A stretch of 64,000 nt of DNA from Bacillus sp. N1-1 (GTDB taxonomy: Bacteria > Bacillota > Bacilli > Bacillales > Guptibacillaceae), in assembly GCF_009818105.1 (NCBI RefSeq), contig NZ_CP046564.1, positions 744,001 to 808,000 on the forward strand. The letters run 5' to 3'. This document shows positions 1-8,706 of this stretch, one piece after another (within the stretch, counting starts at the first letter, position 1; each line of letters starts with the position of its first letter). Position numbers and translations under genes: made by a program. The notes below the pieces were generated by a model. That model had not been told where the DNA came from. It made no database searches and was given only the letters and a program-made list of their open reading frames with translations.

Positions 1-557
1 TATTAGCGACGTTAATTTCTTCAAGAAGTGACATTCCTTTTTCACCAGTCATTGAAGTGTTTTTTCTTGAAGTCACGATTGATTTATTACGTGAGGCTGG
101 GGCAAGAATGCCGACGAAAGTTGGTCAAACACTTGGTATCGTTGGTGGTATTGTCATAGGAACGGCTGCAGTAGAAGCTTCCCTTACGAGTAATATCCTT
201 CTAATATTAGTTGCGTTGTCAGCGCTAGCGTCTTTTACAACGCCAGTTTACCGTATGACAAACACCATTCGATTTTTGCGCTATCCTTTGATTGTGTTCG
301 CTCAATTTCTAGGTTTGATCGGTGTAGCGCTGTTTGGCTTATTTATATTGACACATATGATTCGGTTAACCTCATTTGGAAATCCGTATCTGGCGCCATT
401 ATATCCGCCAAGAATAAAAGATTGGTATGACTCTTTTTTTCGTTTGCCTTATGTGATGCAAAAAAACAGGTTTCAATTTTTTCGAGGAAACCAATCAACA
501 CGCTTTGAGGATAAGAAAAAAAAGTCAAAGCATTCGTTGGACTTTGATGAGCAGTAG
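1..557 (+). CDS. Spore germination protein, GerA-family A subunit (3' part)
   Basis: The reading frame is already open at the left edge (first full codon at base 3), so only the C-terminal part of the protein is present. It carries the conserved GerAA/GerKA segment with SSRSDIPFSP followed by EAGARMPTKVGQTLGIVGG, then hydrophobic membrane segments and a basic cytoplasmic tail. A subunits sit in the spore inner membrane and form the germinant-gated channel of the receptor with the B and C subunits. Both partners follow directly downstream, 12 bases and one ATGA overlap apart, so this is a complete A-B-C operon cut by the window edge. The receptor subtype and germinant cannot be told from this fragment. 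Confidence 0.92.
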   Translation, partial: LATLISSRSDIPFSPVIEVFFLEVTIDLLREAGARMPTKVGQTLGIVGGIVIGTAAVEASLTSNILLILVALSALASFTTPVYRMTNTIRFLRYPLIVFAQFLGLIGVALFGLFILTHMIRLTSFGNPYLAPLYPPRIKDWYDSFFRLPYVMQKNRFQFFRGNQSTRFEDKKKKSKHSLDFDEQ

Positions 558-569
558 AGGGTGAGTTGT

Positions 570-1658
570 ATGGAGCAGAATCGAAAAGATCTTCTAATTT
601 CACCATTCCTAATCATGTTTATTATTCATAGTAATCAAGTGGGAGTCGGAATATTAGGATTTCCGAGGTATATTGCGGCTTACACAGGGAATGATGCCTG
701 GATTGTCGTGATTATAACTGGGGTAATTTTTCATGTTTTTATATGGATGATGTACCGTGTTCTTAGTGATGGCTCGTTCGATATTATCGACCTTCATAAT
801 AAATGGTTTGGGAAATGGATTGGCTCCGTATTTAACATTGCTCTCATGATGTACTTACTATTAGGTACGATTGTCATACTACGCACGTTTATAGAAGTGA
901 TTCAGGCTTGGATGTTTCCTGAGTTAGCGACATGGATCCCAGTGGCGATGTATCTTTTGTTAACGTATTACGTCCTAGCAGGAGGGTTTCGTACTGTCGC
1001 AGGTATTTGTTTTTTTGGAGTTTTAATTCCGATGTGGTTAGTATTTACGGCAACGGCTCCAATCAAGTTTTCGACATTTAGTAATTTACTGCCAATCATG
1101 GATCATTCGTTAAAAGAAATTGCTCTTGGAACAAGGCAAATGACGCTTAGTTTTGTAGGCATTGATATTTTATTACTCGCATACCCCTTTTTAAAAAATC
1201 CGAAAAGCTCTCGGATATGGGCTCACATGGGTGTGCTATTAACGACTTTGGTTTATACGATGGTGATGGTCATTTCGTTAGCTTTTTATAGTGAGGGTCA
1301 ACTTCAGCAGTCAATCTGGTCTACATTAATTGCGTGGAAAGTGGTAGAGCTTCCTTTCGTTGAGCGCTTTGAGTACATAGGAATTACCTTCTGGTGTTTT
1401 GTTGTTTTTCCAAACATTTGTCTCACGATGTGGGGGGCCAGTCGTGTTGGTAAAAAAGTGCTTCATATAAAGCAGAAGTACTTTATTTTTATTCTTATCA
1501 CATTTGTATTTATCGCATGTGTAATGGTTGTCAATCGCGATCAAGTTGACTATCTAAATACGCTAACCTCTATAATAGGGACTTATGTGTATTACTTTTA
1601 TATCCCATTTATTTTTCTATACAGTACGATTTGGAGAAGGGTGACAAGGCGAATATGA
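570..1658 (+). CDS. Spore germination protein, GerB-family permease
   Basis: This is an APC-superfamily integral membrane protein of about 362 residues with roughly ten hydrophobic segments and the opening LLISPFLIMFIIHSNQVGVG, typical of GerAB/GerKB. GerB subunits bind the amino-acid or sugar germinant. An in-frame GTG lies at 561, but the AGAGGGTGAG ribosome binding site is better spaced for ATG at 570, which I chose. It follows the A subunit closely and its stop overlaps the start of the C subunit (ATGA), which supports translational coupling. Expression would be expected in the forespore under sigma-G, but the operon promoter lies outside the window. Confidence 0.92.
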   Translation: MEQNRKDLLISPFLIMFIIHSNQVGVGILGFPRYIAAYTGNDAWIVVIITGVIFHVFIWMMYRVLSDGSFDIIDLHNKWFGKWIGSVFNIALMMYLLLGTIVILRTFIEVIQAWMFPELATWIPVAMYLLLTYYVLAGGFRTVAGICFFGVLIPMWLVFTATAPIKFSTFSNLLPIMDHSLKEIALGTRQMTLSFVGIDILLLAYPFLKNPKSSRIWAHMGVLLTTLVYTMVMVISLAFYSEGQLQQSIWSTLIAWKVVELPFVERFEYIGITFWCFVVFPNICLTMWGASRVGKKVLHIKQKYFIFILITFVFIACVMVVNRDQVDYLNTLTSIIGTYVYYFYIPFIFLYSTIWRRVTRRI

Positions 1659-2719
1659 AATATGTGTTTAGCTTACTCCTATTTTGTTTTCTACTTACAG
1701 GGTGCGTAGCGGAAGAAATTATTGATGAAGTTCCCATTCTGTTTATTGTAGGATATGACCAGGGAGAAGAAGGAAAGATAAAAGGAACGATCTCCCTACA
1801 AACGTTTGACCCCAATCAAGAGGTAGAAACGAGAGCTTTTGAAGCGGAAGCTTATACGAGTAAAGGTCTTCGGAATCAACTAAGCGGTCTACCTAAGCCC
1901 ATATCGATTGGAAAAATGGCTGTATTGCTATTTAGTGAAGACATGGCCGAAGAAGGAATTATTGATATTCTAGATAGTTTCTTGAGAGACCCTGCAGCAG
2001 GCCGATTGATTTATATTGGCGTTGTAGAGGGAAGTGCAAGTGAATTAATAAAAAATGAATTTCAATATTTGCAAGGAATCGGCCCATTTTTACAGAATCT
2101 TATTAAGCAATCAGTTGAGTATGGGAATATGCCACAAAACAATATTCATTTATTCGATTACAAATATTATGGTGATGGAATGGATCCGGTTACTCCTATT
2201 CTGAGGATGGAAGAAACTGAGGTTAAAGTTAAAGGTCTTGCTTTGTTTGACGATGATATAATGGTTGGGAAGCTCAACCTGGATGAAATGTTCATATTTG
2301 CTTTGATTAATAAGAGTTTCAGCGCAGGATTATATGAGTTAGAGCTTCCTGATGGCGAGTACGCAAACTTACAAAAAATCAAATCAAAAGTAACATATAA
2401 GGTGAAAAATGGGAATACCAATCCTTCACTAAACATATCAGTTAAGTTAAATGGCAATATCGTAGAATATACGGGTGAAAAGTTGACGAAAGCAAAGAAG
2501 ACAGAAATCGCGCAAACCTTCGAAAGAAAGGTGGAAGCGCAGGGAATTGAGATGATAAAGGAATTTCAAAAGTTAGGCATTGATCCTTTCTCCATCGGTG
2601 ACCATGCTCGAAGTCAAACAAGAAACTTTGATTTTAAAAAATGGGATGAACGTTATCCGGATCTCCCTGTTACGATTGATGTAAAAGTGAATATTGGAGA
2701 ATCAGGTATCATTGACTAA
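1655..2719 (+). CDS. Spore germination lipoprotein, GerC family
   Basis: The protein has 354 residues and begins with a lipoprotein signal peptide (MKYVFSLLLFCFLLTGC) with a lipobox ending LLTGC. It would be lipidated and anchored to the outer face of the spore inner membrane as the third receptor subunit. The rest fits the Ger(x)C family, including a C-terminal domain with FDFKKWDERYPDLPV near the end. An upstream TTG at 1631 is in frame, but ATG 1655 starts exactly at the signal peptide and overlaps the B-subunit stop, so it is preferred. A strong hairpin downstream ends the operon. Confidence 0.92.
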   Translation: MKYVFSLLLFCFLLTGCVAEEIIDEVPILFIVGYDQGEEGKIKGTISLQTFDPNQEVETRAFEAEAYTSKGLRNQLSGLPKPISIGKMAVLLFSEDMAEEGIIDILDSFLRDPAAGRLIYIGVVEGSASELIKNEFQYLQGIGPFLQNLIKQSVEYGNMPQNNIHLFDYKYYGDGMDPVTPILRMEETEVKVKGLALFDDDIMVGKLNLDEMFIFALINKSFSAGLYELELPDGEYANLQKIKSKVTYKVKNGNTNPSLNISVKLNGNIVEYTGEKLTKAKKTEIAQTFERKVEAQGIEMIKEFQKLGIDPFSIGDHARSQTRNFDFKKWDERYPDLPVTIDVKVNIGESGIID

Positions 2720-2768
2720 GGAAAGGCGTGGAAGGCTCATGAGCAATTACACCAATTTGAGTGATATC

Positions 2769-2811
2769 AAAAACCGTTTTAAAAATCGATTCGATTTTTA
2801 AAACGGTTTTT
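2769..2811 (+). terminator. Terminator of the ger operon, long near-perfect palindrome
   Basis: A 21-bp inverted repeat with only one central unpaired base (arms 2769-2789 and 2791-2811) ends in a run of T. It lies 50 bases after the GerC stop and 44 bases before hutH. It reads as a rho-independent terminator; because the next gene is in the same direction it could also limit read-through into hutH. Confidence 0.85.
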
Positions 2812-2855
2812 TCATGGACCTTTACTTAGATAATAAGGTAGAGGAGTGGGCGAAT

Positions 2856-4367
2856 ATGATTCTTCTTGATGGCAATCGTTTATCACTTGCGCAGTTAAGA
2901 GAACTATTGTATAACGGTGAACGAGCTGGTTGTTCAAATGAAAGTTTACAGAGGGTAGATGAGAGTAGAGAAGCAGTGGAAACGATTGTGGCGAACGGCA
3001 AAACGGTGTATGGCATTACGACTGGATTTGGTAAGTTAAGCGATGTTCATATTCCTTCTGCGGATGTTGATCAGCTGCAGTTAAATCTTATTTATTCTCA
3101 TGCGTGCGGAGTAGGAGACCCGTTTCCCCCGATTGTCTCAAAAGCGATGCTATTGCTTCGTGCAAATGCTTTGCTAAAAGGCTTTTCTGGTATTAGACGT
3201 GAAGTCATTGAACGCCTGATCTTGTATGCGAATGAGGATATTCTTCCCGTCGTTCCCCAACAGGGTTCGCTTGGAGCTAGTGGTGACCTTGCTCCGTTAG
3301 CTCATCTCGCCTTGCCGTTACTAGGAGAAGGAGAAGTATTTTACCTGGGAAAACGCGAGAAAGCGATCGTCCCGTTAAAGGTGAAAGGAATTCAACCAAT
3401 ACAGTTAACAGCAAAAGAAGGTCTCGCCTTAATTAATGGCACTCAGGCGATGACGGCTATGGGAGCTGTTACTTATCTAGAAGCCGAGAAACTTGCCTAT
3501 GAAGCCGATGGTATTTCAGCGCTAACATTAGAAGGATTACGAGCAATTACAGATGCTTTTGATGAAAAAATCCACTTGGCGCGTGGATATTCTGAGCAAA
3601 TGGATGTAGCAAGAAGGTTAAGAAAACTTTTAAAAGGCAGTCTACTAACGACTAAACAGGGTGAAGTTAGGGTGCAAGACGCTTACTCTATTCGCTGTAT
3701 CCCTCAAGTTCACGGTGCGTCCTGGCAGGCGCTGGGTTATGTGAAAGAAAAGCTCGAAATCGAGATGAATGCGGCAACAGATAACCCACTTATTTTTGAT
3801 GGTGGGGCGAAAGTTCTATCTGGAGGTAACTTTCATGGTCAGCCAATCGCACTGGCGATGGACTTTCTTTCCATTGCCATGGCTGAGTTTGGGAGTATCT
3901 CAGAACGACGCATCGAGCGACTTGTTAATCCGCAATTAAATGATTTACCTGCATTTCTAAGCCCAGAGCCGGGGCTCCAATCAGGTGCTATGATCATGCA
4001 GTATGCGGCTGCTTCACTCGTCTCTGAGAATAAAACGTTAGCACATCCTGCTTCAGTCGATTCGATACCCTCTTCAGCTAATCAGGAGGATCATGTTAGT
4101 ATGGGAACGATTGGAGCTCGCCATGCGTCGCAAATTACGACAAACGTTAGACGGATTCTCGCCATTGAAGCCATTTGCGCCATGCAGGGGATTGCATACC
4201 GAGGTGAAGAGCAACTCTCACCTGAAACGAAACGAATTTACCAGGCGGGTAGACAGATTGTTAAATTAATTGATTGTGATCGCATTTTTTCATATGATAT
4301 TGAGCGTTTCACAGACTGGTTGAAAAACGAGAATGAGATTACGAAAATTGTGCTAGGATTAAAGTAG
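2856..4367 (+). CDS. hutH: Histidine ammonia-lyase (histidase)
   Basis: HutH deaminates L-histidine to trans-urocanate, the first step of histidine use. The protein has 503 residues, the usual length. The [15 protein letters not shown] motif contains the Ala141-Ser142-Gly143 triad that cyclises to the MIO prosthetic group, and the family hallmark NQEDHVSMG is present near the C-terminus. The frame is open from 2814, but that would start inside the terminator hairpin; ATG 2856 has the ribosome binding site GAGGAGTGGG five bases upstream and gives the normal N-terminus. No hutU, hutI, hutG or HutP gene is next to it, so it stands alone after a germination operon. Another MIO ammonia-lyase specificity is possible but less likely given the HutH-type motifs. 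Confidence 0.95.
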   Translation: MILLDGNRLSLAQLRELLYNGERAGCSNESLQRVDESREAVETIVANGKTVYGITTGFGKLSDVHIPSADVDQLQLNLIYSHACGVGDPFPPIVSKAMLLLRANALLKGFSGIRREVIERLILYANEDILPVVPQQGSLGASGDLAPLAHLALPLLGEGEVFYLGKREKAIVPLKVKGIQPIQLTAKEGLALINGTQAMTAMGAVTYLEAEKLAYEADGISALTLEGLRAITDAFDEKIHLARGYSEQMDVARRLRKLLKGSLLTTKQGEVRVQDAYSIRCIPQVHGASWQALGYVKEKLEIEMNAATDNPLIFDGGAKVLSGGNFHGQPIALAMDFLSIAMAEFGSISERRIERLVNPQLNDLPAFLSPEPGLQSGAMIMQYAAASLVSENKTLAHPASVDSIPSSANQEDHVSMGTIGARHASQITTNVRRILAIEAICAMQGIAYRGEEQLSPETKRIYQAGRQIVKLIDCDRIFSYDIERFTDWLKNENEITKIVLGLK

Positions 4368-4439
4368 GTATGAGTGAAATGAAATAAAGCAATAAGAATG
4401 ATATAGTAGATGAAATAGATACAATCAGGGGGCCTTTCC

Positions 4440-4934
4440 ATGAATGAAAAAGAAATTGAAATTCTTGAGATTTTAGAAGAAAATGCGCGTATTCCAATGG
4501 ATGTGCTAGCCGATATGGTTGAATTGTCGGTTGAAGAAGTAGAGAAAACAATCAAGAGACTTGAAGAGCAAAACATTATTTTGAATTATTCGTCTGTCAT
4601 CAACTGGGATAAGACATCTGGAGTAGATGGAGTTGCAGCCATGATTGATGTGAAAGTAACACCAAAACGAGACGTTGGCTTTGATGAAATCGCTGAACGT
4701 ATTTATCGTTTTCCAGAAGTGAAAGCTGTTTATTTGATGTCAGGTGCGTTCGATTTATCTGTACAGATAGAAGGTAAAACAATGAAAGAAGTTGCCTTTT
4801 TTGTCTCAAATAAGCTATCGACGCTAGATTCAGTTCTTTCGACAACAACGCATTTTCTGCTAAAGAAATATAAACATGACGGTGTCATCTTTGAGCCCGA
4901 AAAGAAAGATAAGCGGATTGTGGTGTCACCATGA
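4440..4934 (+). CDS. alaR: Lrp/AsnC-family regulator, AlaR-like
   Basis: This 164-residue protein has an N-terminal AsnC-type winged helix-turn-helix (about residues 3-60) and a C-terminal ligand-sensing RAM domain (about 68-150). It overlaps the next gene by four bases (ATGA). The same regulator-aminotransferase pair is known in B. subtilis as alaR-alaT (formerly yugG-yugH), where it serves alanine synthesis. I assign the symbol from this arrangement and overall resemblance. A GGGGG-type ribosome binding site precedes ATG 4440. Its likely role is amino-acid-responsive control of its own operon; the effector is inferred from the family, not shown by the sequence. Confidence 0.85.
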   Translation: MNEKEIEILEILEENARIPMDVLADMVELSVEEVEKTIKRLEEQNIILNYSSVINWDKTSGVDGVAAMIDVKVTPKRDVGFDEIAERIYRFPEVKAVYLMSGAFDLSVQIEGKTMKEVAFFVSNKLSTLDSVLSTTTHFLLKKYKHDGVIFEPEKKDKRIVVSP

Positions 4935-6112
4935 AGCATGTTCAACAGCAATATGTGTCTAAAACCGCTTCGCAATTAAAACCATCAGGCATTCGAAAGT
5001 TCTTTGACCTTGCATCACAAATGGATAACGTTATTTCACTTGGTGTGGGTGAGCCTGATTTTGTGACACCGTGGAATGTATGTGAAGCCGGCTACGCTTC
5101 ACTTGAAAGCGGTTATACAGCTTATACGGCAAATGCAGGGTTACTTGAGTTAAGAGAAGAAATTTCTTCGTATCTGTCAGAGCAATTTTCACTCAATTAT
5201 TCAGCTGAATCTCAAATCATTTTAACGGTAGGAGCAAGTCAGGCGATTGATTTGGCTTTTCGAGCGGTGATAGATCCAGGCGACGAAGTTATCATTGTTG
5301 AACCTGGTTTTGTCGCATATGCTCCAGCTGTCACGCTCGCAGGAGGTACGCCTGTTTCCTTAGAGACAAAGGCAGAAGATGAGTTTAAAATCACTCGTGA
5401 ATCGCTTGAAAAGGTGATAACGAAGCGGACAAAAGCCATTCTTCTTTGTTTTCCTAGCAACCCAACAGGTGCAACCATGTCTGAAGCAGAACTGAAGAGC
5501 GTAACGGACGTAATTGAAGAACATGATCTTCTCGTATTATCGGATGAGATTTATGCGGAATTAACGTATGATGAGACGCACTACAGCATTGCACGTGTAA
5601 ATGGAATGAGAGAGCGTACAATTCTAATCTCTGGTTTCTCAAAAGCATTTGCGATGACTGGTTGGAGACTAGGTTATGTGACCGGTCCTGAAGAGATCAT
5701 CTCGGCCATGTTGAAGATTCATCAATACACGATGATGTGTGCGCCAACAATTGCACAGCATGGGGCACTCGAAGCGTTGAAAAGTGGGAGAGAAGATCTC
5801 GAGCGAATGAAAAAGAGCTACCGTCAGCGAAGGAATTTCCTCGTGAAATCATTTAATAATATCGGTCTTTCTTGTCATATGCCAGGTGGTGCATTCTATG
5901 CGTTCCCATCTATACAGGCAACTGGAATGACGTCTGATGAATTTGCTGAAAAGCTATTAGAAGAAGAGCGGGTTGCCGTTGTTCCGGGGCACGTCTTTGG
6001 TGCCGGTGGCGAAGGATATGTTCGCTGTTCATACGCAACATCCATTGATTCTTTGCAGGAAGCGGTTAAGCGAATTGAACGATTTGTCAGTCGTCATCAA
6101 TCACAGGCATAA
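4931..6112 (+). CDS. alaT: PLP-dependent aminotransferase, alanine transaminase AlaT-like
   Basis: This 393-residue class I/II aminotransferase carries fold-type I motifs: a PSNPTGA loop, LSDEIYAEL with the cofactor-ring Asp, and SGFSKAFAMTGWRLGY with the Lys that forms the PLP Schiff base. The C-terminal Arg in YVRCSYA would bind the substrate carboxylate. Its translational overlap with alaR supports the B. subtilis AlaT (YugH) assignment, transferring an amino group to pyruvate to make alanine. The wider family also contains aromatic and acetyl-diaminopimelate aminotransferases, so the exact substrate is less certain than the fold. Confidence 0.85.
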   Translation: MKHVQQQYVSKTASQLKPSGIRKFFDLASQMDNVISLGVGEPDFVTPWNVCEAGYASLESGYTAYTANAGLLELREEISSYLSEQFSLNYSAESQIILTVGASQAIDLAFRAVIDPGDEVIIVEPGFVAYAPAVTLAGGTPVSLETKAEDEFKITRESLEKVITKRTKAILLCFPSNPTGATMSEAELKSVTDVIEEHDLLVLSDEIYAELTYDETHYSIARVNGMRERTILISGFSKAFAMTGWRLGYVTGPEEIISAMLKIHQYTMMCAPTIAQHGALEALKSGREDLERMKKSYRQRRNFLVKSFNNIGLSCHMPGGAFYAFPSIQATGMTSDEFAEKLLEEERVAVVPGHVFGAGGEGYVRCSYATSIDSLQEAVKRIERFVSRHQSQA

Positions 6113-6117
6113 TTGAG

Positions 6118-6145
6118 AACGCCGTCCATCACAGTGGACGGCGTT
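6118..6145. terminator. Bidirectional terminator between alaT and the small membrane gene
   Basis: An 11-bp perfect stem (AACGCCGTCCA with its complement) encloses a 6-base loop. It lies just after the alaT stop and just before the stop of the convergent gene at 6151, so it can serve both. Confidence 0.75.
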
Positions 6146-6150
6146 ATGTA

Positions 6151-6387
6151 TTAATAAGACGTTGGATCATCTTTACTTATTGTGATACCAGAAGAAGATT
6201 GTTTTGCCACTAGCTGTCGTAGCAATTCATTTTGCTCCTGATCTGATGCGTTTTTTCGCTTCATAAAGCTCATGGTCTTAAATAGAAAGACGATGGTTAA
6301 AACAATGATAAATAAAAGAATGGCGACATAAAGAAAACCAAAAAGACCAAAAAGCACACCAAAACCTTCCATTCCACTCTCAGACAT
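6151..6387 (-). CDS. Small single-pass membrane protein, unknown function
   Basis: This 78-residue protein has one long hydrophobic segment (about residues 8-37), a short basic patch (KRK), and a polar tail predicted to be cytoplasmic. I do not recognise a family. The start is well supported: GGAGGTGAGAGAG lies just upstream of the ATG. It is transcribed alone toward alaT and shares a terminator with it. Confidence 0.7.
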   Translation of the reverse strand: MSESGMEGFGVLFGLFGFLYVAILLFIIVLTIVFLFKTMSFMKRKNASDQEQNELLRQLVAKQSSSGITISKDDPTSY

Positions 6388-6511
6388 ACTCTCTCACCTC
6401 CATTTTATTTGTATATTTTACCACTTCTTCATACGAATGAAACCTCTTTAAAAGGAGAGGCGCATCACTCTCCTTTTCTAAACGGCCGTGGTGTGATATT
6501 ATTATCAAGTT

Positions 6512-6554
6512 GGAGAGTTCGTAATTCCCTCCTCTCGTAAAACAAAACTAGGGA
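6512..6554 (+). promoter_or_regulatory. preQ1-I riboswitch aptamer upstream of queD
   Basis: The sequence can fold as the H-type pseudoknot typical of preQ1-I riboswitches. Stem P1 pairs GAGAG (6513-6517) with CTCTC (6532-6536), the loop TCCCT (6526-6530) pairs with AGGGA (6550-6554), and the joining strand is the A-rich GTAAAACAAAAC. Class-I preQ1 aptamers are known to sit upstream of queuosine genes in Bacillaceae, and queD-queE-queC follow. Ligand class is inferred from architecture and context; a covariance search (Rfam RF00522) would settle it. Confidence 0.82.
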
Positions 6555-6569
6555 CCGTGAAAATGATAG

Positions 6570-6599
6570 CCCAAATCTCTGAATGGAGTTGGGGTTTTT
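6570..6599 (+). terminator. Leader terminator, expression platform of the preQ1 riboswitch
   Basis: CCCAA and CTC (with a 2-base bulge) pair with GAG and TTGGG around a 6-base loop, followed by GTTTTT. Placed 15 bases after the aptamer and 40 bases before queD, it suggests control by transcription termination when preQ1 is bound. Confidence 0.75.
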
Positions 6600-6638
6600 C
6601 ATGCGTCTCCCTTACTGAATAATGAAGGGGGCTTTTTT

Positions 6639-7115
6639 ATGTCTTTTATGATTCCAAAGAAGGTTGAAGTACTTGGAGAAGATATTCAGAAAAGCGAATT
6701 AAAGTATCATCATAAACGGGTAGCCGTTACGAAAGAATTCACATTTGATGCCGCTCATCATCTACATTGCTATGATGGCAAGTGCAAAAGCATGCATGGG
6801 CATACGTATAAATTAGTGATCACGATCAGCGGATTTGTTAATGACATTGGAATATCAGTTGATTTTGGTGAGATTAAAACATTGTTTAAAGAAGTGATTG
6901 ATTCGAAGCTTGATCATCGTTATTTGAATGACGCTCTTCCAAATATGAACACAACAGCTGAAAATATGATTGTTTGGATGTGGGAACAGTTGGATCAGGC
7001 CCTGACAGAACGCAAGATGAAAGATCTTGGTCAGCGCATCGAGGAACTGGTTTTATACGAGACACCAACAAGCTACGCAACGCTGAAGCGGGAATGGATG
7101 GAAGACAATGAATAA
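6639..7115 (+). CDS. queD: 6-carboxy-5,6,7,8-tetrahydropterin synthase
   Basis: QueD converts dihydroneopterin triphosphate to 6-carboxytetrahydropterin in the pathway to preQ0/preQ1 and queuosine. The 158-residue protein shows zinc-binding histidines in FDAAHHL and MHGHTYKL, a catalytic Cys in CKSMHGH, and a conserved DHRYLND segment. It has an N-terminal extension of about 25 residues before the T-fold core. AAGGGGG precedes the ATG with normal spacing. It overlaps queE by eight bases and is the first gene of the riboswitch-controlled operon. Confidence 0.93.
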   Translation: MSFMIPKKVEVLGEDIQKSELKYHHKRVAVTKEFTFDAAHHLHCYDGKCKSMHGHTYKLVITISGFVNDIGISVDFGEIKTLFKEVIDSKLDHRYLNDALPNMNTTAENMIVWMWEQLDQALTERKMKDLGQRIEELVLYETPTSYATLKREWMEDNE

Positions 7116-7836
7116 ATGGGATCTGCCAGAACAATCAAAATACATGCAGTGGGAATTACCGATGGTTGAAGTGTTTGAGACAGTAGAAGGAGAGGGAACG
7201 CGAGCGGGATTTCCAACCGTTTTTGTACGCGTCTTCCACTGTAACCTACGCTGTAGCTGGTGTGATACGCCTTACAGCTATGCACCGGATAAAGCAGAAT
7301 ACACAGGATCAATTGCCTCCATCATTGATCAAATTAAACAATATAAGAGCCGTCATATTTGCTTTACAGGTGGAGAACCGCTGATTCATCGTGAAAAATC
7401 AATGGCACTTCTTCAAGCCATGGTCGATCTACCGCATATTGAAGATATACACATTGAAACGAACGGGGCGATTGATCTCACTCCGTATGAAGCCGTTCGA
7501 AAAGACGATAAAGCATGGCAGGAAAAAGTTCGATTTGTGATGGACTATAAGCTTCCTGATTCTGGTGAGCAGCATCGTATGCTTCACGATAACTTTACAC
7601 TGCTCGATACGCAGGATGAAATCAAATTTGTTATTGGGTCAGATGAAGATTTCACTGTCGCTAGTGAGGTTGTTGCAGAAAATCATCAAAAAGGCCAGGT
7701 CCTTTATAGCCCAGTGTGGGAAACGATGCCGCCACATAAGCTCGTTGATAAAATTCTAGAAGCCGGATTGAGTCAAGTGAAGCTAAGTATGCAGCTTCAT
7801 AAGATTATTTGGGATCCGAATCGAAGAGGTGTGTAA
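7108..7836 (+). CDS. queE: 7-carboxy-7-deazaguanine synthase, radical SAM
   Basis: QueE rearranges 6-carboxytetrahydropterin into 7-carboxy-7-deazaguanine. The 242-residue protein has the CxxxCxxC iron-sulfur motif at Cys45, Cys49 and Cys52 (FHCNLRCSWCDTP), a preceding substrate-binding segment EVFETVEGEGTRAG, and the SAM-binding TGGEPL. It overlaps queD at its start, and queC begins immediately after its stop, so the three enzymes are translated from one message. Confidence 0.95.
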   Translation: MNKWDLPEQSKYMQWELPMVEVFETVEGEGTRAGFPTVFVRVFHCNLRCSWCDTPYSYAPDKAEYTGSIASIIDQIKQYKSRHICFTGGEPLIHREKSMALLQAMVDLPHIEDIHIETNGAIDLTPYEAVRKDDKAWQEKVRFVMDYKLPDSGEQHRMLHDNFTLLDTQDEIKFVIGSDEDFTVASEVVAENHQKGQVLYSPVWETMPPHKLVDKILEAGLSQVKLSMQLHKIIWDPNRRGV

Positions 7837-7837
7837 G

Positions 7838-8512
7838 ATGAGTAAAAAAGCAGTGATCGTTTTAAGCGGTGGCTTAGATAGCACAACATGTATGGGAATG
7901 GCGAAGGAAAAAGGATATGAGCTTTACCCGATTACGTTTCACTATGGTCAAAAGCATAACCGCGAAGTTGAGCAGGCGAAAAAAGTAGCGAACTATTACA
8001 ATGCACCTGATCACCGCATTGTGAACATTAGTTTTCTAAATCAAATTGGTGGTAGTGCCCTCACGGATGATTCAATTGATGTACCGACAGATATGGATGA
8101 AGATGAGATCCCCGTAACTTACGTGCCCGCACGTAACATGATCTTTCTTTCCCTTGCATCTGCTTACGCAGAAGTAATTGGTGCAGAAGCGATCTATATC
8201 GGGGTATCGGCCGTTGACTACAGTGGTTATCCCGATTGTCGACCTGAGTTCATTGAAAGCATGAATGAAACCGTTAATTTAGCTACAAAAGCAGGCGCAA
8301 CAGGTAGTGAGATGAAGATTGAGACACCGCTTATTAACTTGACGAAAGCTGATACGGTTGGCGAAGGGCTAAGATTGAACGTTCCTTATGAACTAACAAC
8401 ATCTTGCTACAATGGTGAAGAAGAAGCGTGCGGCGAGTGCGATAGCTGCCGTTTGCGTTTGAAAGGTTTTGAAGAGGCTGGAGCGGTTGATCCGATTCCA
8501 TATAAAGCTTAA
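7838..8512 (+). CDS. queC: 7-cyano-7-deazaguanine (preQ0) synthase
   Basis: QueC is an ATP-dependent ligase that turns the carboxylate of CDG into the nitrile of preQ0. The PP-loop SGGLDST lies at residues 10-16, and zinc-binding cysteines lie at 190, 198, 201 and 204. The frame is open slightly upstream (GTG 7829), but ATG 7838 with AGAGGTG in front gives the standard 224-residue product. No queF (preQ0 reductase) follows, unlike the four-gene B. subtilis operon; it must lie elsewhere if preQ1 is made. Confidence 0.94.
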   Translation: MSKKAVIVLSGGLDSTTCMGMAKEKGYELYPITFHYGQKHNREVEQAKKVANYYNAPDHRIVNISFLNQIGGSALTDDSIDVPTDMDEDEIPVTYVPARNMIFLSLASAYAEVIGAEAIYIGVSAVDYSGYPDCRPEFIESMNETVNLATKAGATGSEMKIETPLINLTKADTVGEGLRLNVPYELTTSCYNGEEEACGECDSCRLRLKGFEEAGAVDPIPYKA

Positions 8513-8522
8513 TTCATAGTAG

Positions 8523-8560
8523 AAAAGCTGCCTGACGGGTGATCTCGGCAGGCAGCTTTT
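8523..8560 (+). terminator. Terminator of the queDEC operon
   Basis: A 12-bp perfect stem (AAAAGCTGCCTG with its complement) and a 14-base loop are followed by TTTTTT, ten bases after the queC stop. Confidence 0.88.
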
Positions 8561-8706
8561 TTGGGAATTGCCCAAAATAGTTGAGATTTGGACAATAAAA
8601 ATGAAATTTAGCCAATATATTCACCTTTTGGCCAATAAACTTCTTATGGAAGGCATGTTTCGACAAATAGCGCAGGTGACAGGCACTGCAACCCTGCACC
8701 CCGCAC

